Source: Campylobacterales bacterium
GTDB lineage: Bacteria; Campylobacterota; Campylobacteria; Campylobacterales; QNZT01
Length of the DNA stretch: 5,050 nucleotides
NCBI GenBank assembly: GCA_015662615.1
Contig: DQTU01000245.1
Coordinates: forward strand, 1-5,050
Direction of reading: 5' to 3'
A program made the position numbers and the translations under genes. Below the pieces are notes generated by a model. That model ran no database searches. It worked only from the letters and a program-made list of their open reading frames with translations, and was not told the DNA's origin. This document shows, one piece after another, positions 1-5,050 of this stretch (positions are counted from its first letter, which is position 1; the number at the start of each line of letters is the position of its first letter).

Positions 1-782
1 ATCTTTTCGACTATTGAGTAATAACCAACAATGGCATTACTGGCAAAAAATCCGAGAATGATAACATTTGCCGTAACATAAAGCTCAACTGCGATACGAG
101 AGGTAAAGATATACCAACCATCTTTAAGATAAAATCTTATCTGCGAATATGTGGGAAGATAAAATGAGATATTGAAATTTTTAACCGCTACATAAAGGGC
201 AATTATGCCAGCTATAACTGCTCCCAAAGCATTAAATAAAAGTACAAGATAGAGATCATCTGGAGTATGCACATAAATTAAAATAAGTACTGTAAAAATG
301 ATTTTTGCTAAGGCATTTAATATGGTAATATAGCGCATCTTCTCAATACCCTGAAAAAACCAAACAGGAAATAGCACCTGCCCTATGACCAATCCATAAG
401 CGATATAATAAAGTGAAGCATTTTGTGCCAGCTTATCTACCAAAAGAATCAATACAGTTAAAAACATAAGATAAAGAAGCGCAATACCAAATTTGATAAT
501 CATAACCGTGCTGAAAATTTCATCTGTTTTAGTTTTATTGTGAGAATGGAGTGAAATCAGTCGAGTTGCTGAAAGATCAAATCCATAATCACTAAGCATC
601 ACACCATACATGATAATAGCAAGGATAAAAGAGTAAAGCCCAAATCCATCAATCCCAAGAACCCTGACAAGATAGGGAAATATAATCAACGGAACTAAAT
701 AGTTAATACCTTGAAGCACCACCAAAGAGACGAAATTATCGCCGAGTCTTTTCAGTGTACTTTGATTTGAATTTTCAATCAT
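1..782 (-). CDS. Wzx-type polysaccharide flippase, N-terminal part (runs off left edge)
   Basis: This is a 260-codon open frame with no stop before the window edge, so the C-terminal part (probably 150-200 residues in a full-length family member) is missing. It resembles the RfbX/Wzx branch of the MATE-like polysaccharide transporters (COG2244), inner-membrane proteins that flip undecaprenyl-linked glycan units to the periplasm. Family-like signatures are FPYLVRVLGIDGFG (residues 35-48), YGFDLSATR (66-74) and VWFFQGIEKM (140-149). Hydrophobic segments lie near residues 17-40, 48-66, 94-115, 125-144, 156-171, 178-201 and 233-255, as expected for a 12-14-helix flippase. The ATG at 782 is chosen because an AAAGG ribosome-binding site sits 6 nt upstream and the protein then begins as the family does, with a short polar tail before helix 1. 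It lies 39 bp downstream of kdsA on the same strand, so co-transcription is likely. Which glycan it moves (O-antigen, capsule or other) cannot be told from this fragment. Confidence 0.9.
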   Translation of the reverse strand, partial: MIENSNQSTLKRLGDNFVSLVVLQGINYLVPLIIFPYLVRVLGIDGFGLYSFILAIIMYGVMLSDYGFDLSATRLISLHSHNKTKTDEIFSTVMIIKFGIALLYLMFLTVLILLVDKLAQNASLYYIAYGLVIGQVLFPVWFFQGIEKMRYITILNALAKIIFTVLILIYVHTPDDLYLVLLFNALGAVIAGIIALYVAVKNFNISFYLPTYSQIRFYLKDGWYIFTSRIAVELYVTANVIILGFFASNAIVGYYSIVEK

Positions 783-821
783 AAGCTACCTTTAGGTGTA
801 CATCGACAAATTAGGTAGTTT
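783..821 (-). promoter_or_regulatory. kdsA-flippase intergenic spacer: SD and possible SD-masking hairpin
   Basis: The spacer holds the flippase Shine-Dalgarno (AAAGG on the minus strand, complement of 789-793), 6 nt before its ATG. The 6-nt sequence containing the 3' half of the SD (AGGTAG, complement of 786-791) is perfectly complementary to CTACCT (complement of 813-818), which starts 3 nt after the kdsA stop. A 6-bp stem with a 21-nt loop could therefore mask the SD. A shorter local hairpin (ACCT/AGGT around 788-797) could also form. There is no T-tract, so this does not look like a terminator. The complementarity is visible; the regulatory role is inference. Confidence 0.35.
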
Positions 822-1616
822 TTATACTATTTCTTGAATTTTAAGCAGGGTTTGTACTGTAACTTCTAAATCTTCCAATTTAAGCATATTTGCCCCGTCA
901 CTCAATGCAATACTCGGATCAAAATGCGTCTCAAAAAAGAAACCATCCACACCAACAGCAGCAGCAGCACGAGCCAAAGGAGCTACAAACTCTCTCCTTC
1001 CAGTACTTTTTCCACCAGCACCTCCTGGCATCTGTACAGCGTGCGTAGCATCAAATATAACAGGAGCAAACTCTCTTATGATCATAAGGCTTCGCATATC
1101 AACCACTAAATTTCCATAACCAAAACTACTCCCCCGTTCCGTTAACCATAAACCAGCTTTTTCACTATTTTCGTAAGTAGGCTCATCATAACCTCTAGTT
1201 TTTAAGACTTTCAGTGCCGAATACTCCATATCAACAGGATTCATAAACTGCCCTTTTTTAACATTGACAATAGCTTTTGATTTTGCAGCTTTTACGAGTA
1301 GATCAGTCTGTCTACATAAAAATGCAGGAATTTGAAGCACATCCACAACATCTGCAGCCTCTTCAATTTGCCAAGTCTCATGAACATCTGTTAAGAGCTT
1401 ATATCCAAACTCTTTTTGAACCTCTTCTAAAATTTTTAAGCCATCATGCAGACCTGGACCTCGAAAGCTCTCTAGTGAAGTTCGATTTGCTTTATCAAAA
1501 CTTGCTTTGAAATAAAACTCAATTCTCTCATCGGTTTGATACTGCATAAGATTTTCTGCAATTCTCATTACATTGTCACGACTTTCAATCACGCAAGGTC
1601 CAGCTATTAAAATCAT
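822..1616 (-). CDS. kdsA: 3-deoxy-8-phosphooctulonate synthase (KDO-8-phosphate synthase)
   Basis: KdsA condenses phosphoenolpyruvate with D-arabinose 5-phosphate in the cytoplasm to give KDO-8-phosphate, precursor of the KDO of the LPS inner core. The 264-residue length is normal for a complete TIM-barrel KdsA. Family motifs in order are AGPCVIES (5-12), [10 protein letters not shown] (36-45), FRGPGL (51-56), LTDVHE (75-80), [11 protein letters not shown] (96-106), KKGQFMNP (120-127), [10 protein letters not shown] (161-170), FDATHAVQ (188-195) and SDGANML (239-245). Cys8, His192, Glu229 and Asp240 occupy the positions of the metal ligands of the metal-dependent class (Aquifex type); E. coli KdsA has Asn in place of this Cys. 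It should therefore be a metal-dependent enzyme. About ten extra residues between Cys8 and His192 relative to Aquifex seem, from memory, to be shared with Helicobacter. The ATG at 1616 has an AGAGG ribosome-binding site 5 nt upstream, inside the end of the preceding gene. Its 2-bp spacing from that gene suggests an operon and translational coupling. Confidence 0.97.
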   Translation of the reverse strand: MILIAGPCVIESRDNVMRIAENLMQYQTDERIEFYFKASFDKANRTSLESFRGPGLHDGLKILEEVQKEFGYKLLTDVHETWQIEEAADVVDVLQIPAFLCRQTDLLVKAAKSKAIVNVKKGQFMNPVDMEYSALKVLKTRGYDEPTYENSEKAGLWLTERGSSFGYGNLVVDMRSLMIIREFAPVIFDATHAVQMPGGAGGKSTGRREFVAPLARAAAAVGVDGFFFETHFDPSIALSDGANMLKLEDLEVTVQTLLKIQEIV

Positions 1617-1628
1617 TTTTACCTCTTT
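1617..1628 (-). promoter_or_regulatory. kdsA ribosome-binding site overlapping the upstream gene's end
   Basis: On the minus strand this reads AAAGAGGTAAAA directly before the kdsA ATG. AGAGG (complement of 1622-1626) is a strong Shine-Dalgarno 5 nt from the start. The last sense codons (AAG AGG) of the DUF3108 gene form it, and the TAA stop of that gene (1619-1621) lies between SD and ATG. A ribosome terminating there would sit on the kdsA start, the usual arrangement for termination-reinitiation coupling. Confidence 0.7.
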
Positions 1629-2371
1629 ACTTTTAAATTTTTAATTTTGCCTCTGATATCTCCAAACATAACAACATCTTTTAAAAGTGCTGATGTGCAG
1701 ATACCATCATCATTGATATTTAAAAACATTTCACCTTTTTGGCTTGCAAATATCCTCTGATTTAAAACAACAGCAAGTATATGGTTAGACGCTTCAAGAA
1801 GTTTAGAAACCTCTTGATGTTCTTTATTTAAAATCGAACGAACATCAATTTTTCCATTTTTATCACTTGTACCAATAGCGATAAGTTTAATTTCTTCTTT
1901 AGTTTCAAAATTTTTACCTAAAATATGTTTCAAATTAAAAAAGAGTGTCAAGATATCATTATGAGAGAAAAAGGGCATCACTTTTTTAGTGTCACTTTTT
2001 TTATCACCTCTGATGCGTGTAGTTAAAAGATTTACCTCTTTTTTCTCATAGTCAAAGAGATAGCGCTTAATATCAACTTTCCCTTCTCTCGTTTTTCTGC
2101 TTAAAAAGATTTGAGGGATTAATATATCATCTTTTACAATGCCGGTACTCTCAAAAGTTTCAACACGATTTCGACTAAGCACTTTTGCTAAACCAGTAGC
2201 CTTAGCTCTAATTTTTATCTTATAAGTACCATCATCAACACTTAAACTTGCAGTTGCTTCTCCAACACTTCCAAAAAATCCGTAATAGATATCATACTCG
2301 GCATCCATGCTGTAATCAGAAGCAAACGATGTGCAAATATACAGCAATAAGGTCATTAAAATCTTTTTCAT
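1619..2371 (-). CDS. DUF3108-type exported protein of unknown function
   Basis: With the ATG at 2371 this encodes 250 residues. The start gives a clear Sec signal peptide: MKK, then a hydrophobic stretch (residues 4-12), then a polar CTSFAS region with likely cleavage near residue 17 or 18. The mature protein should be periplasmic or attached to the outer membrane. The segment [18 protein letters not shown] (about residues 25-42) and the following predicted beta-rich region ([15 protein letters not shown], then FESTG) match my recollection of DUF3108 proteins, which have no established biochemical role. The frame stays open 26 codons further to an ATG at 2449, but that version would bury the signal sequence inside the protein and cover the divergent promoter region, so it is rejected. 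No good SD precedes 2371, which leaves some doubt about the exact start. Being 2 bp upstream of kdsA suggests an envelope or LPS-related job, but that is only contextual. The Cys at residue 13 (LYIC) does not make a convincing lipobox. Confidence 0.8.
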   Translation of the reverse strand: MKKILMTLLLYICTSFASDYSMDAEYDIYYGFFGSVGEATASLSVDDGTYKIKIRAKATGLAKVLSRNRVETFESTGIVKDDILIPQIFLSRKTREGKVDIKRYLFDYEKKEVNLLTTRIRGDKKSDTKKVMPFFSHNDILTLFFNLKHILGKNFETKEEIKLIAIGTSDKNGKIDVRSILNKEHQEVSKLLEASNHILAVVLNQRIFASQKGEMFLNINDDGICTSALLKDVVMFGDIRGKIKNLKVKR

Positions 2372-2378
2372 GAGTATG

Positions 2379-2423
2379 ATTGTACAAAAAATAGACTGAT
2401 TTAATTCTTTTTCATTTACTATA
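2379..2423 (-). promoter_or_regulatory. Tentative promoter region for the DUF3108-kdsA-flippase cluster
   Basis: Two minus-strand -10-like hexamers lie upstream of the DUF3108 start: TATAGT (complement of 2418-2423) and TACAAT (complement of 2379-2384), each 5/6 to TATAAT. Neither has a recognisable -35, but Campylobacterota housekeeping promoters often lack one and have T-rich upstream DNA instead. The first would leave a leader of about 40 nt. The second would start transcription almost at the ATG and is less likely for a gene with a normal leader. Low confidence. Confidence 0.3.
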
Positions 2424-2443
2424 AACCCAAATGTCGGTATATT
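2415..2443 (+). promoter_or_regulatory. Candidate sigma70-type promoter for der-aroK
   Basis: TTTACT (2415-2420, 4/6 to TTGACA) and TATATT (2438-2443, 5/6 to TATAAT) are separated by exactly 17 bp. Transcription would begin near 2450, leaving a leader of only about 14 nt before the der ATG at 2464. This is the best promoter-like sequence in the 92-bp divergent gap. Short AT-rich elements occur by chance in such DNA, so confidence is moderate. Confidence 0.5.
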
Positions 2444-2463
2444 GCGCATTAAAAAGATAACAC

Positions 2464-3852
2464 ATGATTAAAATTGCACTAATTGGCAAGCCAAATGTTG
2501 GTAAAAGTTCCCTATTTAACCGAATATCAAGACGATGGGATGCTATAACCTCTGACGTCAGTGGAACAACCAGAGATATTAAAAAAAGAGAAGTCCTTAT
2601 AAACCAAACCCCTGCTCTGCTTATAGATACAGGTGGATTAGATGATGCGACCGAGCTTTTTACAACTATCAAAGCAAAATCCCTAAAAGCAGCACGTGAA
2701 GCAGATATCGTACTTTACATGGTAGATGGAAAAACACTTCCTGATGATGAAGATAAAAAACTCTTTTATGAGCTTCAATCATCATGCCCAATATTAGCCC
2801 TTGTTGTAAATAAACTCGACAATGACAAATCCGAAGAAGAGATGGGTTGGGAGTTTAGCAATTTTGGAGCTCATAATCTATTTTTTATCTCCGTTTCTCA
2901 CAACAGAGGTACTAAAAAACTTATCAATTGGATTGACTCAGAGATACCAAAAGAAGAAGCTCCTGAATTAGAGTTGGAAGAGGATGATGAATTTTCTCTT
3001 GAAGATTTTATAGCGCCTGAAGAGATAGAGATCGCTGAAGAAGAAGAGAGTAACGAAATAAAAGTAGCGATTATTGGTCGGGTCAATGTCGGGAAAAGCT
3101 CACTTTTAAATGCCCTTGTTGGAGAAGACCGCTCAGTGGTAAGTCCTATAGCTGGGACAACTGTAGACCCTGTAGATGAGCAGTTTGAATATAAAGATAA
3201 ATTAATTACTTTTGTAGATACAGCAGGAATCCGAAAACGAGGAAAAATAGAAGGTCTTGAAAAACATGCACTTCAAAGAACGCAAAAAATGCTGGAAACT
3301 GCTAATGTTGCCCTTTTGGTTATTGACTCAAGTTGTGAGTTTAAAGAGCTTGATGAGAAAATTGCCCACCTTGTTGATAAGTTTGGACTAGGAGTCATGA
3401 TCGTGTTAAACAAATGGGATATGGCTATGTATGATTATGAGAAAAGTGTTGAAAAAGTTCGTGAAAGATTTAAGTTTCTCTCATACGCACCTGTTATCAC
3501 AATTTCCGCATTAACCCATCAAAGAGTACATAAACTAAACGATAAGATTTTAGAAATTTATGATAATTATTCCAGAAGAATCCCTACTTCAAAACTCAAT
3601 GAAGCGATAAAAATCGCAAACTCCAGACACCATTTGCCATCAGATAACGGACAGTTGATAAAAATTTACTTTGCTACTCAATTTGAGACAAAACCACCGC
3701 GAATAGCACTTATCATGAATAGACCAAAGTCTCTACATTTTAGTACCAAACGCTATCTGGTAAATCAACTTAGAGGATTTTTTAACTTTGAGGGAACGCA
3801 AATCATACTTGAACCTAAAAAGAAAAAGAGCAATGAGGATTATGATTCGTGA
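2464..3852 (+). CDS. der: Ribosome biogenesis GTPase Der (EngA)
   Basis: Der is an essential tandem GTPase that acts in 50S ribosomal subunit maturation in the cytoplasm. The 462-residue protein is complete. GTPase domain 1 has G1 GKPNVGKSS (8-16), G2 Thr35/Thr36, G3 DTGG (55-58), G4 NKLD (116-119) and a G5-like SVSHNRG (143-149). An acidic linker (about 160-198) holds roughly 20 Asp/Glu in 39 residues. GTPase domain 2 has G1 GRVNVGKSS (205-213), G2 GTT (231-233), G3 DTAG (252-255), G4 NKWD (316-319) and G5 SAL (348-350). The C-terminal KH-like domain covers about 370-452, with LPSDNG, FATQFETKPP and LHFSTKRYL, and ends in a basic KKKK tail. All nucleotide-binding motifs are intact. GTTVDPVD in domain 2 has Val where many Ders have Arg; Helicobacter-type Der appears to have Ile there. 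The ATG at 2464 puts the first P-loop at the usual distance from the N-terminus; the upstream SD is weak (AAAAGATA). The stop overlaps the aroK start, so the two genes are likely one transcript. Confidence 0.97.
   Translation: MIKIALIGKPNVGKSSLFNRISRRWDAITSDVSGTTRDIKKREVLINQTPALLIDTGGLDDATELFTTIKAKSLKAAREADIVLYMVDGKTLPDDEDKKLFYELQSSCPILALVVNKLDNDKSEEEMGWEFSNFGAHNLFFISVSHNRGTKKLINWIDSEIPKEEAPELELEEDDEFSLEDFIAPEEIEIAEEEESNEIKVAIIGRVNVGKSSLLNALVGEDRSVVSPIAGTTVDPVDEQFEYKDKLITFVDTAGIRKRGKIEGLEKHALQRTQKMLETANVALLVIDSSCEFKELDEKIAHLVDKFGLGVMIVLNKWDMAMYDYEKSVEKVRERFKFLSYAPVITISALTHQRVHKLNDKILEIYDNYSRRIPTSKLNEAIKIANSRHHLPSDNGQLIKIYFATQFETKPPRIALIMNRPKSLHFSTKRYLVNQLRGFFNFEGTQIILEPKKKKSNEDYDS
3835..3852 (+). 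promoter_or_regulatory. aroK SD and GTGA stop/start overlap
   Basis: GAGGA (3835-3839), within the last codons of der, lies 9 nt before the GTG start of aroK at 3849. The GTG shares its last two bases with the TGA stop of der (3850-3852), giving the 4-base GTGA junction typical of translationally coupled genes. The nearby ATG at 3842 is in another frame, so GTG is the real start; it yields an N-terminus (MKNIILIGFMG) exactly like that of shikimate kinases. Confidence 0.8.
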
Positions 3853-4352
3853 AAAATATCATTTTGATAGGTTTTATGGGTGTGGGCAAAGGAACAGTTG
3901 CAAGAGCTTACGCAACTGAATTTGATGCCTTTGCTATTGATACAGATGATTTAATAGAGAGTATGGAAAATAGAAAAATTAAAAATATATTTGAAGAAGA
4001 GGGAGAACCGTACTTTAGAGATTTGGAGCAAAAATGTGCAAAGTGGTTATCAAAAAGTGTTGAAAACTCTATCATTTCAACAGGTGGCGGGTTTTTCAAA
4101 ACAAAGTCCATTAAAAAAATAGGAACGGTTGTTTTGCTTGATTCCTCATATGAAGCAATCTATCAGAGAATCTTAGCCCATCCAAATGCAAAGAAGAAAT
4201 TGGCAAAAAGACCACTTTTCCAAGACCCAAAACAGGCAAAAAAGCTCTATAAAGAACGGTCAGCTGAGTATAAAGAGGTAGCAGATATTGTTGTTAATGT
4301 TGAAGATAAAACTCCTTTTGAGGTAGCACAAAAGATTCAAGAACTTATTTAG
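3849..4352 (+). CDS. aroK: Shikimate kinase
   Basis: This enzyme phosphorylates shikimate at the 3-hydroxyl with ATP, the fifth step of the shikimate pathway to chorismate and the aromatic amino acids, in the cytoplasm. The 167-residue length is normal for the P-loop kinase fold. Visible motifs are the Walker A loop GFMGVGKGT (8-16), DTDD (31-34; Asp33 binds shikimate), FRDLE with Arg57 (shikimate binding), STGGG (77-81; Walker B-region glycine motif), RPL with Arg121 (ATP lid) and ERSAEY with Arg137 (shikimate binding). All key substrate and ATP residues are present. Walker A reads GKGT rather than the common GKST or GKSS. Gly at this position still fits the P-loop pattern of other nucleotide kinases, so activity is expected. 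It starts with GTG inside the stop of der and depends on der transcription as far as can be seen. Its stop overlaps the end of the convergent glycosyltransferase gene by 4 bp. An aroL-type paralogue cannot be separated from aroK by sequence alone. Confidence 0.95.
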   Translation: MKNIILIGFMGVGKGTVARAYATEFDAFAIDTDDLIESMENRKIKNIFEEEGEPYFRDLEQKCAKWLSKSVENSIISTGGGFFKTKSIKKIGTVVLLDSSYEAIYQRILAHPNAKKKLAKRPLFQDPKQAKKLYKERSAEYKEVADIVVNVEDKTPFEVAQKIQELI

Positions 4353-5050
4353 CTTTTACTACGCTTCACATCTCTATAGGTTTTTACTGCATGTAATAGA
4401 AAGTTTGGAGCAAGCGCAACGGACATGCAGATTAAACCTGTTAATTTATAATGTTTAAAAAGTTCCAATGAATGTTTCATAGCAGTCTTTGTTTGACCCA
4501 ATATTTTTAACCCTGAAATATGTAAAAATGCACTTTTTCGTAAATATTGCATTAGATATTTTGTTTGATCATTTTTTTCATAGTTAGCAAAATACTCAAA
4601 TTGAAAAGGCAAATTTACATAAACCATTCGTGAAGTATGACTATTTTCTCTGTCTCTATAATAAGTACATATTCGATTACAAAATATAAGATTCGTTTTT
4701 AGACCATAAAGAAGCCACAAATAGATATCTTCGCCATTACCTTGGTCTTTGGGAAATCCACCAAGAGATTGAAAAAATTTCTTTTCTAAACAGACCGTAG
4801 AAGTTTGAATCAAACCATCATACTTGGTATATGGCTTTAGAAAGTTTTTAAGTTCTCCACAAAAATCTTTATCTACACCAACTGGAGGATAAATTATCCG
4901 ACCATCATTTTCTATAATTTTTATGACGAACAGAAAATATTTTATGTTCTGGAAACTCTGTAACCATTTTAAGCATAACTTCTAAAAAATCAGGTGTCCA
5001 GTCATCATCTGCATCCAGCACGCAGATATAATCATATTTAGCATGTGAAA
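4349..5050 (-). pseudogene. Family 2 glycosyltransferase, frameshifted and partial (runs off right edge)
   Basis: Two adjacent minus-strand frames together read as one GT-A fold (GT2) glycosyltransferase. The first frame (5048 to a TGA at 4905-4907) encodes YDYICVLDADDDW, which carries the DxD-type motif that binds the metal and nucleotide sugar, and continues to FSVRHK. The second frame, from about 4918 to the TAA at 4349, continues naturally with IIENDGRIIYPP. It then has GLIQTSTVCLEKKFFQSLGGF and GNGEDIYLWLL, whose Glu-Asp pair matches the ED catalytic-base motif of GT2 enzymes, and ends in a moderately hydrophobic C-terminus. The join is a run of five A on the minus strand (4918-4922); one A fewer restores a single frame. 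The N-terminal nucleotide-binding strand lies beyond the window. The isolated downstream frame has only a TTG at 4813 as a possible start and would lack the DxD, so it should not be active alone. This is either a true pseudogene or a sequencing indel in a homopolymer. The acceptor and sugar are unknown; a role in surface glycan synthesis is inferred. Confidence 0.82.

Noticed and set aside
954..968. CAG-type trinucleotide repeat, a possible microsatellite.
   Set aside because: It is short and encodes the ARAAAAVG alanine stretch of KdsA, a segment conserved in the family, so it reflects protein sequence.
924..1510. Plus-strand open frames at 924-1109 and 1277-1510 inside kdsA.
   Set aside because: They are antisense to a clearly conserved gene, and their compositions are Ser/His- and Leu/His/Gln-rich as expected of reverse-strand shadows. 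No ribosome-binding support was noted.
2372..2449. N-terminal 26-codon extension of the DUF3108 gene to an ATG at 2449, and a longer minus-strand frame at 2412-2672.
   Set aside because: The extension would place the signal peptide internally and occupy the divergent promoter region. The 2412-2672 frame lies antisense inside der and has no family-like features.
2898..4111. Minus-strand open frames at 2898-3086 and 3908-4111.
   Set aside because: They lie antisense to der and aroK; the first is a Ser-rich reflection of the acidic Der linker.
4349..4813. Independent small protein starting with TTG at 4813.
   Set aside because: The same frame continues upstream with glycosyltransferase-like sequence (IIENDGRIIYPP), so the TTG is an internal Leu codon of a frameshifted gene and not a true start.
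4900..4925. Programmed ribosomal frameshift in the glycosyltransferase.
   Set aside because: The A5 run is short, no heptameric slippery pattern or downstream stem is apparent, and GT2 enzymes are not known to need one. An indel is the simpler explanation.

Overview
The window is AT-rich and densely packed with genes. It looks like a chromosomal segment from a Campylobacterota (epsilonproteobacterial) genome, plausibly a free-living Sulfurimonas/Sulfuricurvum-type organism. The basis is KdsA and Der sequences that, from memory, closely resemble the Helicobacter/Campylobacter versions (for example [16 protein letters not shown] and MPGGAGGKS in KdsA, and an acidic inter-domain linker and RRIPTS in Der). 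The genus is inference; no search was run.

Layout. Positions 1-2371 form a leftward cluster of three genes, read right to left: an exported DUF3108-type protein (2371-1619), kdsA for KDO-8-phosphate synthase (1616-822), and the N-terminal 260 codons of a Wzx-type polysaccharide flippase (782-1, running off the left edge). Spacing is 2 bp and then 39 bp, so co-transcription is likely. Positions 2372-2463 are a 92-bp divergent intergenic region with a good candidate promoter for the rightward genes. Positions 2464-4352 hold a rightward pair, der (double-GTPase ribosome-assembly factor) and aroK (shikimate kinase), joined by a 4-base GTGA stop/start overlap. Positions 4349-5050 hold a leftward family 2 glycosyltransferase that enters from the right edge. 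It converges on aroK with a 4-base overlap and carries an apparent single-base frameshift near 4918-4922.

How the genes work together. The left cluster is cell-envelope related: KdsA makes the precursor of the KDO sugar of the LPS inner core, the flippase would move lipid-linked glycan units across the inner membrane, and the DUF3108 protein is exported and of unknown role. The glycosyltransferase on the right fits the same surface-glycan theme. Der and AroK are housekeeping genes (ribosome biogenesis, aromatic amino acid precursors) between two glycan-related stretches.

I see no RNA genes, CRISPR arrays, insertion sequences, attachment sites or clear rho-independent terminators. No stretch longer than 300 bases lacks a gene. 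I found no convincing new biological system. The points most worth a second look are the frameshifted glycosyltransferase, the tight coupling of the DUF3108 gene to kdsA, and the kdsA-flippase junction.
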